From Rhizobium oryzicola (GTDB taxonomy: Bacteria; Pseudomonadota; Alphaproteobacteria; Rhizobiales; Rhizobiaceae): 64,000 bases of DNA. Of this stretch, positions 16,663 to 25,006 are shown in pieces; position 1 is the stretch's first letter, and every line of letters starts with the position of its first letter. A model generated the notes under the pieces. It made no database searches and was not told the DNA's origin. It was given only the letters and a program-made list of their open reading frames with translations. The stretch lies in assembly GCF_030504645.1 (NCBI RefSeq), contig NZ_JAUKWQ010000004.1, positions 186,001 to 250,000 of the forward strand, given 5' to 3'. The translations under genes and the position numbers were made by a program.

Positions 16663-17550
16663 ATGATCCAGCGTACACCGGTTTCCAACGCCGTTACCTA
16701 CCTCATCATGATCCTGGGCTTTGTGCTGCTGATCGGCCCTCTGCTGGTCGTGCTGCTGGGCGCAACGCAGAATGTGCAGCAGATCAACATGATCCCCTTC
16801 CGTTTCGTGCCGCAGGATCAGCTGTTCCACAATCTGCAGGCTGCATGGCGCCGTGCCAATCTGGGTTCTGCCATGTTGAACAGTTTCATCATGGCAAGCC
16901 TGGTCACCGTCGGAAAGGTGGCGCTATCGGCACTGACGGCCTATGCGATCGTGTTCTTCCGCACGCCGTTGAAACATTTTCTGTTCTGGTCGGTCTTCAT
17001 CACGCTGATGCTGCCGCTGGAAGTGCGTGTGGTGCCGACCTATGCTGTGGCAGCCGATCTGTTCAGCCCCATCAATACGCTGATCGAACTGGTGACCGGC
17101 ACGCGTCTTTCCATCGAATGGAACCTGCTGAATTCCTTTGCCGGCCTGACCCTTCCGCTGATTGCCACGGCAACCGGCACCTTCCTGTATCGTCAGTTCT
17201 TCCTGACGCTGCCGGAGGAACTGGCGGAAGCCGCCCGTATCGACGGGGCAGGGCCCATCCGCTTCTTCTTCGACATGGTGCTGCCGCTGTCGCGCACCAA
17301 CATGCTGGCGCTGACCACGATCATGTTTGTCTATGGCTGGAATCAGTACCTCTGGCCACTGCTGATGGTCACCGATGCGAGCTACAAGACGACGATGATG
17401 TCGCTGATTTCGCTTCTGCCCGCCGACAACGGCACCCCGGATTGGAACGTCACGCTGGCCGGTTCCCTGATCATCGTCTTGCCACCGCTGCTGGTGGTTG
17501 GAACCTTGCAGCGCTGGTTCGTGCGCGGTCTCGTCTCTCACGACAAATGA
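16663..17550 (+). CDS. ABC transporter permease, UgpE-like
   Basis: A 295-residue second permease of the MalG/UgpE type, with six predicted membrane segments and an EAA loop (LAEAARIDGAGPIRFFFDMVLPLS, near residue 187). It begins seven bases after the UgpA-like gene, with GAGGG before its ATG. No matching ATP-binding (UgpC/MalK-type) gene follows in this operon, so a shared ATPase encoded elsewhere must energise the transporter. Confidence 0.88.
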   Translation: MIQRTPVSNAVTYLIMILGFVLLIGPLLVVLLGATQNVQQINMIPFRFVPQDQLFHNLQAAWRRANLGSAMLNSFIMASLVTVGKVALSALTAYAIVFFRTPLKHFLFWSVFITLMLPLEVRVVPTYAVAADLFSPINTLIELVTGTRLSIEWNLLNSFAGLTLPLIATATGTFLYRQFFLTLPEELAEAARIDGAGPIRFFFDMVLPLSRTNMLALTTIMFVYGWNQYLWPLLMVTDASYKTTMMSLISLLPADNGTPDWNVTLAGSLIIVLPPLLVVGTLQRWFVRGLVSHDK

Positions 17551-17555
17551 TTTCG

Positions 17556-17578
17556 GGCGAGGGCCTTTCGCCCTCGCC
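17556..17578 (+). other. Intercistronic hairpin between permease and isomerase genes
   Basis: GGCGAGGGC and GCCCTCGCC form a 9-bp perfect stem with loop CTTTC. It is followed by C-rich rather than T-rich sequence, so it is more likely an mRNA-stabilising or processing hairpin than a terminator. Confidence 0.5.
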
Positions 17579-17608
17579 TCCCCCCAATATCGCTCAGGAG
17601 ATTGAACA

Positions 17609-18493
17609 ATGAGCTCCATCACCGCCGTCGGCTTCAACGCCGCATCGAAGGATGGCGAATTCGCCACGCTGGAACAGGATCTGGAACGTCTGGCCGGCAT
17701 CGGCGTCGACACGGTTGAACTGGCGCTGACCAGCCTCGACCTGATTTCCGGCGGCCGTATCATCGAGGAGCGCGCACGCCGCCTCGAAGCGATGACGCAG
17801 AACTTCGACTTCCGTTACACGGTGCATGGTCTGGTCTCCTCCAATTTCATGGACCCACTGACCCTGCCCCACCAGCTAGCAGCCGCGAAGGCACTGGCCG
17901 AAGTCTGTGGCCGCATCGGCTCCGGCATCCTGGTGCAGCATGGCGGCTGCCTGCGTGCAGACCAGCTGGAAGACGTGGCAGGTGCCAATGCCCGCGAGCG
18001 TGAAGCCCTGCACGACCTTGCCGAACATGCCAAGAGCCACAATGTGCGCATCGCGCTGGAAAACATCTTCACCACCGAGCCTGGCCAGTATCGCCAGACG
18101 CCCTCGCAGATCGCCGAAACGGTCAAGGCTGTCGGCCATTCCAATCTGGTGGCGCTGATCGATTTCAGCCACGCCTATATCGAAAGCACCTATAAGGGCC
18201 TCGATTTCCGCGCCGAGCTGCGCGCCATGGCACCGGTCGCCGGTCACCTGCATGTGCATGACAGCTTCGGTCGTCCCATCGGCTTCTACAAGGCCTTCTT
18301 CCCGCAGGAGGCAACGGCGCTCGGTCTCGGCGACCTGCACATGCCGCTCGGCTGGGGCGATATTGCCTGGGACGAGATCTTTGCAGAACTCGAATTCCTG
18401 CCGGACACCGTGCTGATGATGGAAATCGACGATCGTTATGCCGCCGAACAGCCCGCCAGCCTGGAATGGGCCAAGCGTCTGGCGAAGCTTTAA
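17609..18493 (+). CDS. Sugar phosphate isomerase/epimerase-like TIM-barrel protein
   Basis: A 294-residue xylose-isomerase-like TIM barrel (AP endonuclease family 2 superfamily), a fold used by sugar epimerases, isomerases and related metal enzymes. Likely metal ligands are Glu in ALENIFTTE, Asp/His in IDFSHAYIES, His in HLHVHDSFG and Glu in MMEIDDRY. AGGAG precedes the ATG. It is the last gene of the Ugp-type operon and probably processes the imported compound. Substrate unknown. Confidence 0.75.
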   Translation: MSSITAVGFNAASKDGEFATLEQDLERLAGIGVDTVELALTSLDLISGGRIIEERARRLEAMTQNFDFRYTVHGLVSSNFMDPLTLPHQLAAAKALAEVCGRIGSGILVQHGGCLRADQLEDVAGANAREREALHDLAEHAKSHNVRIALENIFTTEPGQYRQTPSQIAETVKAVGHSNLVALIDFSHAYIESTYKGLDFRAELRAMAPVAGHLHVHDSFGRPIGFYKAFFPQEATALGLGDLHMPLGWGDIAWDEIFAELEFLPDTVLMMEIDDRYAAEQPASLEWAKRLAKL

Positions 18494-18500
18494 CTTGCTT

Positions 18501-19421
18501 TCAGCGCTCCGCCGGGACCTGTTCCGGCGGGGCTGCCGCATTCATCCACTCGGTCGCAGCCTTGATGCCGCCCAGCGGAAACACATGGGCCTGCTCGATG
18601 AGGCTTTCCGGATGGTTGAGCTTGTACGCCGCAAGGCCCGCCAGAACCTCGGTCGGTTCGTAGGGTTTCAAAAGGCGCGTCACATCCATCGCCCGCTTTT
18701 GCAGCACCTTCAGCGAAGGACCGACACCGCAGGAAATGGCGAACTGAATGAGCGTCTGCAGCTTTGCGGGACCGGCGACGCCCACATGGATCGGCAGGTT
18801 CACCCCGAGCGGCTTGATCCGCTCGGCCCAGTCGATCACTGCTTTCGCATCAAAAGCAAATTGCGTGACGATGGCCATCTTGGCATCCGTCAGATCTGAA
18901 AAATTCTGCTTCCAGAGAAGTGCCCTGTCGACATTGGCAGTGGTGCCGTCGCGATCAATGTCGCGGCTTCCTTCCGGATGTCCGGCGACATGCAGGCGCT
19001 TGAAGCCGAAGCGATCGAACAGACCGGTCTCAATCATGGCGATGGAACCGTCGAAAGCACCCGCCGGCGCAGTGTGGCCACCGCCCAGCAGCAGAGCCTC
19101 CGTAACACCGGCTTCCTCTCGGTACCGCCCGATCCAGTTTTCCAGGGTGGCAGCATCGGCAATACCGCGTGCCGCGATATGCGGCATGGGCTCGAAGCCT
19201 TCGTCGCGCAGGCGGCGGGCCGTCGCCACCATGTCATCGATCGGAGTATCCGCGATATGGGCAATGTAAACCCGCGTGCCCTTGGGCAGAAGGTTACGGA
19301 AATCCTCGATCTTTGCCGCAGTCCGCGGCATGACCTCAATTGACCAGCCCTGCAGCAAATCTGCCAGCGGCGTCTGGCCGGGCGTTCTGCCTGCGCGGCC
19401 CATGATGTTCAAAAACGCCAT
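18501..19421 (-). CDS. metF: Methylenetetrahydrofolate reductase-like protein
   Basis: A 306-residue protein of the MetF family (FAD TIM barrel that interconverts 5,10-methylene- and 5-methyl-tetrahydrofolate). Supporting segments are MPRTAAKIEDFRNLLPKG, HIAARGI, LLLGGGHTAPAG, HVAGHPEGSRDID and the C-terminal HVFPLGGIKAATEWM. The start at 19421 follows AGGAG, and the longer frame is rejected. It is divergent from a ring-cleavage dioxygenase and in the same cluster as purU. This suggests it oxidises methyl-THF produced by aromatic O-demethylation, as MetF does in lignin-degrading sphingomonads, rather than serving methionine synthesis. Confidence 0.8.
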   Translation of the reverse strand: MAFLNIMGRAGRTPGQTPLADLLQGWSIEVMPRTAAKIEDFRNLLPKGTRVYIAHIADTPIDDMVATARRLRDEGFEPMPHIAARGIADAATLENWIGRYREEAGVTEALLLGGGHTAPAGAFDGSIAMIETGLFDRFGFKRLHVAGHPEGSRDIDRDGTTANVDRALLWKQNFSDLTDAKMAIVTQFAFDAKAVIDWAERIKPLGVNLPIHVGVAGPAKLQTLIQFAISCGVGPSLKVLQKRAMDVTRLLKPYEPTEVLAGLAAYKLNHPESLIEQAHVFPLGGIKAATEWMNAAAPPEQVPAER

Positions 19422-19445
19422 AGCCTTATCTCCTCTTCCCGCAAA

Positions 19446-19455
19446 ATGTATACAT
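19446..19455. promoter_or_regulatory. ATGTATACAT palindrome upstream of metF
   Basis: A perfect 10-bp palindrome 25 bases before the metF start, in the divergent gap with the dioxygenase gene. The same ten bases recur at 24902-24911 before the ABC importer, and nine of ten occur at 31137-31146. GTATAC-centred sites are common for GntR-type regulators, but no such gene is in this window. Confidence 0.65.
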
Positions 19456-19675
19456 GGCACTCGTAGAAAAAATCAAGATGGACAAGTGATATCCCGAAAA
19501 TGTGCGAATTTATGCGCTTTCAGCGTTGCCTTGTTTTTCAAACTGACCCATAAAGAATACATCGTCACTGCCTTCCGAAGGCTGCGGCCGGCTTGGGAGA
19601 GGAGCCCAGGCCCGCCACGGCAACAGGCAAGCGATCGCACATGCCCGACATGCTGACCACTGGGAGGAGATAAGC

Positions 19676-20635
19676 ATGACCGAGCCCTGTTTTGACGTGG
19701 CCCATCTCGGCCATGTTGAACTCTATACGGACAAATTCGACGAAAGCCTGGATTTCTTTACCCGCGTCTACGGATTGACCGCCAGTCTCGTCACAGCCGA
19801 CAGCGCTTATCTGCGCGCCTTCGATGATTACGAATTCCACACGCTGAAGCTGACCCGCCATCACACGACGGGTGTCGGCCATGTTGCCTATCGCACCAGT
19901 TCGCCGGAAGCGCTTCAGCGGCGCGTCGCTGTCATCGAGGCGATGGGTTGCGGCATCGGTTGGGTCGAAGGTGACGACGGCCATGGCCGTGCCTACCGCT
20001 TCAGCGATCCGGACGGCCACATCTTCGAACTCTATTTCGACACGCGCATCTATGAGGCACCACCTGAAGAAAGACCGGCGCTGAAGAACCTCGCCCAACG
20101 CTATCACGGCCGGGGTGCTTGCCCGCGCCGGCTGGATCACCTGAACCTGCTGGCAGCCGATGTGGAAGCGATCCACGATTTCATGACCAAAGCGCTCGGC
20201 AGCCGCGTCACCGAACAGATCCAACTCGACAGCGGCCGCATCGCTGGCTGCTGGTTCACGGTCAACAACAAGACCTATGACATCGCCTATTCGGAGGACC
20301 ATACAGGCGCAAAGGGCCGCTTCCACCATGTCACCTATGCGGTGGACCAGCGCGAGGACATTCTGCGCGCGGCCGATATCTTCCTCGAAAACGGCGTGCA
20401 TATCGAGACCGGCCCGCACAAGCACGCGATCCAGGGCACCTTCTTCCTTTATGTCTGGGAGCCCGCCGGCAACCGCGTGGAACTGGCCAATGCCGGTGCA
20501 CGGCTGATCCTCAGACCCGACTGGCCGACCGTGACCTGGACCGAGACCGAACGGAAGAAAGGCCAGGCCTGGGGCCTGAAGACGATCGAAACATTCCATA
20601 CGCATGGCACGCCGCCCGTGGCGAGGAGGGATTGA
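19676..20635 (+). CDS. Type I (VOC) extradiol ring-cleavage dioxygenase
   Basis: A 319-residue two-domain vicinal-oxygen-chelate dioxygenase like catechol 2,3-dioxygenase. Predicted Fe(II) ligands are His155 (RLDHLNLL), His217/218 (RFHHVTYAV) and Glu269 (NRVELANAG). His250 (GPHKH) and Tyr259 (FFLYVWEP) match second-sphere catalytic residues of XylE-type enzymes. GGGAGGAG precedes the ATG. It heads an operon with galB, galC and galD, which process 4-oxalomesaconate, so its substrate is probably gallate-like or protocatechuate-like. Known gallate dioxygenases (GalA, DesB) belong to the unrelated LigB-type class, which makes this enzyme unusual. Confidence 0.8.
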   Translation: MTEPCFDVAHLGHVELYTDKFDESLDFFTRVYGLTASLVTADSAYLRAFDDYEFHTLKLTRHHTTGVGHVAYRTSSPEALQRRVAVIEAMGCGIGWVEGDDGHGRAYRFSDPDGHIFELYFDTRIYEAPPEERPALKNLAQRYHGRGACPRRLDHLNLLAADVEAIHDFMTKALGSRVTEQIQLDSGRIAGCWFTVNNKTYDIAYSEDHTGAKGRFHHVTYAVDQREDILRAADIFLENGVHIETGPHKHAIQGTFFLYVWEPAGNRVELANAGARLILRPDWPTVTWTETERKKGQAWGLKTIETFHTHGTPPVARRD

Positions 20636-20636
20636 G

Positions 20637-21365
20637 ATGGCAAAGACTGCACTCGTGATTTCCGCACATTCGGCAGACTTTGTCTGGCGTTGCGGCGGCG
20701 CAATCGCGCTTCATGCCGACAAGGGCTATGAGGTGACCGTGATCTGCCTGTCCTTCGGCGAGCGCGGCGAAAGCGCCAAGCTGTGGAAGCAGCCGGACAT
20801 GACGCTGGAGAAGGTGAAGGCCGCTCGCCGGGTCGAGGCGGAAAATGCCGCTAAGGCGCTCGGCGTTCACGACATCCAGTTCTTTGATCTGGGTGACTAT
20901 CCGCTGGAAGTAGATCGCGAGGCGAAATTCCGGCTGGTCGACGTGATCCGCAAGGTGCAGCCGGAGTTCATGCTGAGCCATTCCCGCTGGGATCCCTACA
21001 ATACCGACCACATGTATGCGACTAAGATCGCCATCGAAGCGCGGATGATCGCCCAGGCCTGGGGTCATAACCCCGGTGAAAAGATCCTTGGCGCGCCGCA
21101 GCTCTATCTCTTCGAGCCGCACCAGACCGAGCAGATGGAATGGAAGCCGGACGTGTTTCTCGACATCTCGCCCGTCTGGGAGAAAAAGTGGGCCGCCATC
21201 CAGTGCATGGAGGGGCAGGAGCATCTCTGGCACTATTACAAGAACGTTGCGGAGAACCGCGGCAATCACTTCATGCGCAATTCCGGCGGTCAGTCCGGAG
21301 GCCGCAAGGCCACGCATGCGGAAGGCTTTCAGTCCGTCTTTCCCAGAACCGTGGATGAACTCTGA
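20637..21365 (+). CDS. galB: 4-oxalomesaconate hydratase (PIG-L fold)
   Basis: A 242-residue PIG-L/LmbE-fold metalloprotein. The zinc site is visible as His11 and Asp14 (SAHSADF) and His125 (NTDH). The AHSADF version and the context with galC and galD fit GalB, the zinc-dependent hydratase that converts 4-oxalomesaconate to 4-carboxy-4-hydroxy-2-oxoadipate, rather than a sugar deacetylase. The ATG at 20637 follows GGAGG and is one base after the dioxygenase stop. Confidence 0.85.
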   Translation: MAKTALVISAHSADFVWRCGGAIALHADKGYEVTVICLSFGERGESAKLWKQPDMTLEKVKAARRVEAENAAKALGVHDIQFFDLGDYPLEVDREAKFRLVDVIRKVQPEFMLSHSRWDPYNTDHMYATKIAIEARMIAQAWGHNPGEKILGAPQLYLFEPHQTEQMEWKPDVFLDISPVWEKKWAAIQCMEGQEHLWHYYKNVAENRGNHFMRNSGGQSGGRKATHAEGFQSVFPRTVDEL

Positions 21366-22036
21366 TGGGCGTTGTCGTTCAGAACATCGAGCGCGCACCA
21401 GCCTCCGTCATCGATCGGCTGGCGGCCTGCGGCGTCGCCACCGTGCATGAGGGGCAGGGGCGAAAAGGCCTGCTGGCGAGCCACATGCGGCCGATCTATT
21501 CCGGCGCTCGGATTGCCGGGAGCGCCGTGACGATCTCCGCACCGCCGGGCGACAACTGGATGATCCATGTCGCGATCGAGCAGCTGAAATCGGGGGACAT
21601 GCTGGTGCTGGCCCCGACCAGCCCCTGCGAAGACGGCTATTTCGGTGACCTGCTGGCGACCTCTGCACAGGCTCGCGGCTGCCGGGGTCTGGTGATCGAG
21701 GCTGGCGTGCGCGACGTGGCCGATCTAACCGCGATGAAATTTCCGGTCTGGTCGAAGGCGATCTTTGCGCAAGGAACAGTCAAGGAAACGCTAGGCTCGG
21801 TGAACGTCCCCATCGTCTGCGCCGGTGCACTCATCCATCCGGGCGATGTGATCGTGGCCGATGACGATGGTGTCTGTGTGGTCCGCCGCGAGGAGGCAGA
21901 GACGGTCGCAGCCAAGGCCGAGGCGCGTGTGGCGCTGGAGGAGAACAAACGGGCGCGGCTGGCAGCCGGCGAACTTGGCCTCGACATTTACGACATGCGC
22001 AAGCGGCTGGAGGAGAAGGGGCTGAGATATGTCTGA
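21365..22036 (+). CDS. galC: 4-carboxy-4-hydroxy-2-oxoadipate aldolase (RraA-like)
   Basis: A 223-residue RraA-fold protein matching class II pyruvate aldolases of the LigK/GalC type, which split 4-carboxy-4-hydroxy-2-oxoadipate into pyruvate and oxaloacetate. Characteristic segments are [31 protein letters not shown] and [11 protein letters not shown], the last two lining the metal site in this family. The ATG shares its A with the galB stop codon. RraA RNase regulators have the same fold but not this context. Confidence 0.88.
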   Translation: MGVVVQNIERAPASVIDRLAACGVATVHEGQGRKGLLASHMRPIYSGARIAGSAVTISAPPGDNWMIHVAIEQLKSGDMLVLAPTSPCEDGYFGDLLATSAQARGCRGLVIEAGVRDVADLTAMKFPVWSKAIFAQGTVKETLGSVNVPIVCAGALIHPGDVIVADDDGVCVVRREEAETVAAKAEARVALEENKRARLAAGELGLDIYDMRKRLEEKGLRYV

Positions 22037-23093
22037 GCGCTTCAATTCGGGCGGGCAGGGGGTGCCCTGCATGTGGATGCGCGGTGGCACCTCCAAGGGC
22101 GGCTATTTTCTCTCCGAGGATCTGCCCGCCGACCGTGACGCCTTCCTGCTTGGCGCGATGGGCTCTCCGGATCCGCGCCAGATCGATGGAATGGGTGGGG
22201 CCAACCCGCTGACATCAAAGGTGGCGGTTGTCCAGCGATCCCAACGCGCGGGGGTCGACGTGGACTACCTCTTCCTGCAGGTCTTCGTGGATCGGGCGAT
22301 CGTCACAGATGCGCAGAACTGCGGAAACATTCTGGCGGGCGTCGGTCCCTTTGCCATCGAACGTGGCCTGGTTCCGGCAAGCGACGGGCAGACCGAGGTG
22401 ACCATCTTCATGGAGAACACGGGCCAGATCGCAACCGCCCGGGTGGAGACACCGGGCGGGCGGGTGACCTATGCCGGTTCCGCGCGCATCGATGGCGTCC
22501 CGGGCACATCGGCGCCGATCCCGATCACCTTCGCGGACACGGCCGGCTCCAACTGCGGTGCACTGCTTCCGACCGGCAAGGCTGCTGATGTCATCGACGG
22601 CGTGGAATGCACGCTGATCGACAACGGCATGCCCTGTGTCGTGATGCGGGCGAGAGATCTCGGCGTAACCGGTGCCGAAACGGTTGAGGAGTTGGAAACC
22701 GATGCCGAACTGAAGCGTAGGCTTGAAAACATCCGGCTAACCGCCGGGCCACTGATGAACATGGGTGATGTTACGGACAAATCCGTGCCGAAGATGACAC
22801 TGGTTTCTCAGCCGAGGGCCGGTGGCGCGATCGCGACGCGCACCTTCATTCCGCACCGCTGTCACGATGCAATCGGCGTGCTCGGTGCCGTCAGTATCGC
22901 GACGGCTTGCCTGCTGCCGGAAGGTCCAGCGGCGGCGCTGGCAAATGTCCCTGATGGAAACGAAAAGCTCATCTCCGTAGAACACCCCACGGGCGAAATG
23001 AGTGTGGTTGTGACGGTTCGCGATGGGCAGGTGACCAATGCCGCCGTATTGCGCACAGCCCGCAAGCTTTTCGACGGGCTGATCTTCGCCTGA
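22029..23093 (+). CDS. galD: 4-oxalomesaconate tautomerase (PrpF-like)
   Basis: A 354-residue PrpF-family isomerase with the family opening [15 protein letters not shown] and [13 protein letters not shown]. In the gallate pathway, GalD converts the keto form of 4-oxalomesaconate to the enol form used by GalB. The gene overlaps galC by eight bases, consistent with tight coupling. A PrpF-type aconitate isomerase is the alternative, but no methylcitrate genes are nearby. Confidence 0.87.
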   Translation: MSERFNSGGQGVPCMWMRGGTSKGGYFLSEDLPADRDAFLLGAMGSPDPRQIDGMGGANPLTSKVAVVQRSQRAGVDVDYLFLQVFVDRAIVTDAQNCGNILAGVGPFAIERGLVPASDGQTEVTIFMENTGQIATARVETPGGRVTYAGSARIDGVPGTSAPIPITFADTAGSNCGALLPTGKAADVIDGVECTLIDNGMPCVVMRARDLGVTGAETVEELETDAELKRRLENIRLTAGPLMNMGDVTDKSVPKMTLVSQPRAGGAIATRTFIPHRCHDAIGVLGAVSIATACLLPEGPAAALANVPDGNEKLISVEHPTGEMSVVVTVRDGQVTNAAVLRTARKLFDGLIFA

Positions 23094-23145
23094 TCCCGCC
23101 CCTCTCCAATCCGAACCCCTTTAACATTCGCATCTAGAGGAATGC

Positions 23146-23994
23146 ATGACCGACTACGTCCTCACGCTTCGCTGCAACAACCGACGCGGCATCGTCGCTT
23201 CCGTTGCCAGCCGCATTACCGGCCATGGTGGCGACATTTTCGAAGCGCACCAGTTCGATGATCAGGAAACCGGCATGTTCTTCATGCGTGTCGCCTTCAG
23301 CATGGAAGGATCAGAGGAAGCATTTCGCGCGGCCATCGCCGAGGAAGAGAAGGGATTTGGCCTTGATCTGACGCTTCGCCCCTTCGGGCAGAAGCGAAAG
23401 GTTCTGCTAATGGTGTCGCGCTTCGATCATTGCCTCGGCGATCTGCTCTATCGGGCCCGCATCGGCGAACTGCCGATTGAGCCGGTCGCGATCGTCAGCA
23501 ATCACCCGCGCGAAGCGTTGAACCTCACTTTGATGGGGAACATACCCTATCACCACCTGCCGATCGCCAAGGATAGCAAGGCGGAGCAGGAAGCGCAGAT
23601 CAGGCGCCTGATTGAGGAGACCGGCGCCGAACTGGTGGTTCTGGCCCGCTATATGCAAATCCTCTCAGATGAATTTTCCGCCGATCTGGCCGGGCGCTGC
23701 ATCAACATCCACCACTCCTTTTTGCCGGGCTTCAAGGGCGCGAAACCCTATCATCAGGCGCATGCGCGGGGCGTGAAGATGATCGGCGCCACCGCCCACT
23801 ACGTGACAGGCGATCTGGATGAAGGCCCAATCATCTGTCAGGATGTAGAACCTGTCAGCCACGCCGATACACCAGACGAACTGGTGCAGAAGGGACGAGA
23901 CATCGAGCGCCGCGTGCTGGCGCGCGCCGTTGCCTGGCATCTGGAGGATCGGGTGCTGATCAACAAGGGCAAGACGGTGGTGTTTGCGAAGTAG
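23146..23994 (+). CDS. purU: Formyltetrahydrofolate deformylase
   Basis: A 282-residue enzyme that hydrolyses 10-formyl-THF to THF and formate. An N-terminal ACT domain ([20 protein letters not shown]) is followed by a formyltransferase-like domain with catalytic Asn187 and His189 ([14 protein letters not shown]) and Asp225 (TGDLDEGP). Placement in an aromatic cluster with metF suggests it regenerates THF after methyl groups from methoxylated aromatics are oxidised, rather than balancing purine synthesis. Confidence 0.92.
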   Translation: MTDYVLTLRCNNRRGIVASVASRITGHGGDIFEAHQFDDQETGMFFMRVAFSMEGSEEAFRAAIAEEEKGFGLDLTLRPFGQKRKVLLMVSRFDHCLGDLLYRARIGELPIEPVAIVSNHPREALNLTLMGNIPYHHLPIAKDSKAEQEAQIRRLIEETGAELVVLARYMQILSDEFSADLAGRCINIHHSFLPGFKGAKPYHQAHARGVKMIGATAHYVTGDLDEGPIICQDVEPVSHADTPDELVQKGRDIERRVLARAVAWHLEDRVLINKGKTVVFAK

Positions 23995-24005
23995 GGAGGA
24001 ACGGC

Positions 24006-24866
24006 ATGCGCATCGGTTTCCTGGGCTACGGCGAAGCGGCTCGCGCCTTTCACGAAGGCCTTGCGGCACCGGGCCGTACATTCCTGATCTATGATATCCT
24101 GTTGGAAGAGGGCGCCGATACGATTACCGGCGAAGTCAGCAAACGGGGAGGGCAGGCCGTCTCCATCGCGGGTCTGGGCGACGCCGACTGGATTTTCAGC
24201 GCCGTCACGGCCGACCAGAGCCTGGAAGCGGTGCAACCACTTTTGCCGCATCTGCGCCAGGGCCAGGTGGTCATCGACATCAACTCGGTCTCCCCGGATC
24301 GCAAACGGGAGACGGCAAAAGCCGTCCAAGCGGCTGGCGCCGATTACCTCGACATGGCCGTCATGGCGCCCGTGCATCCGAAGAAGCACCAGACGCCGGT
24401 GCTGATTGCCGGCGAATGCGCGGAAAGGCTTTTGCCAGAACTTTCAAGCCTCGGCTTTCATGCATCCATTGCAGGAGAAAAAGTCGGCGCTGCCACTGCC
24501 ATCAAGATGGTGCGCTCTCTGTTCGTAAAGGGGCTTGAAGCCATCACCGTCGAGGCCTTGCTGGCCGCCGAGGCTTCCGGCTGCTTCGAGGAGATATTGG
24601 CCTCGCTCTCCGGCTCCTTTCCCGGTCTCGGCTGGCCGGAATTTGCGGCCTACCAGTTCGAACGCACCACCCGCCACGGCAAGCGCCGGGCCGCAGAGAT
24701 GCGGGAAAGCGCGGCGACCCTGCAGGCACTCGGGCTACATGGAGGCCTCGCTCACGAAATCGCGGCCGTTCAAGAGGATATGGGGCATGCCGGAGCAGTT
24801 GATGAAAAGGCGCCCCTTCAGACGATTGTTCAGGCCGCCCTTGCCGGCCGCATGCGGGAGACGTGA
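24006..24866 (+). CDS. NAD-binding 6-phosphogluconate/hydroxyacid dehydrogenase-like (DUF1932)
   Basis: A 286-residue protein with a Rossmann N-terminus (MRIGFLGYGEAARAF) and a C-terminal helical DUF1932-type domain (KMVRSLFVKGLEAITVEALLAA), related to beta-hydroxyacid dehydrogenases. GGGAGGA precedes the ATG, 11 bases after purU. It is probably the last enzyme of the aromatic operon. Oxidation of a ring-cleavage semialdehyde or hydroxyacid is possible, but this family has few characterised members and I do not assign a reaction. Confidence 0.7.
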   Translation: MRIGFLGYGEAARAFHEGLAAPGRTFLIYDILLEEGADTITGEVSKRGGQAVSIAGLGDADWIFSAVTADQSLEAVQPLLPHLRQGQVVIDINSVSPDRKRETAKAVQAAGADYLDMAVMAPVHPKKHQTPVLIAGECAERLLPELSSLGFHASIAGEKVGAATAIKMVRSLFVKGLEAITVEALLAAEASGCFEEILASLSGSFPGLGWPEFAAYQFERTTRHGKRRAAEMRESAATLQALGLHGGLAHEIAAVQEDMGHAGAVDEKAPLQTIVQAALAGRMRET

Positions 24867-24900
24867 CGGCCGGTTGTCGTGCTTGTACACCCTTGTAAAG

Positions 24901-24912
24901 TATGTATACATA
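24901..24912. promoter_or_regulatory. TATGTATACATA palindrome before the ABC importer operon
   Basis: A perfect 12-bp palindrome containing ATGTATACAT, identical to the site upstream of metF. It lies 94 bases before the binding-protein start, in the gap after the DUF1932 gene, suggesting the importer and the degradation genes answer to the same regulator. Confidence 0.65.
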
Positions 24913-25006
24913 AACTCATTCGAATTCTGAATGCGCGGCGGACCTGTGGGAGCGGGAAAGCCGGGAGGACGTGAATGGAAGTTCGAACCCACGGGAGGAG
25001 TTCATC

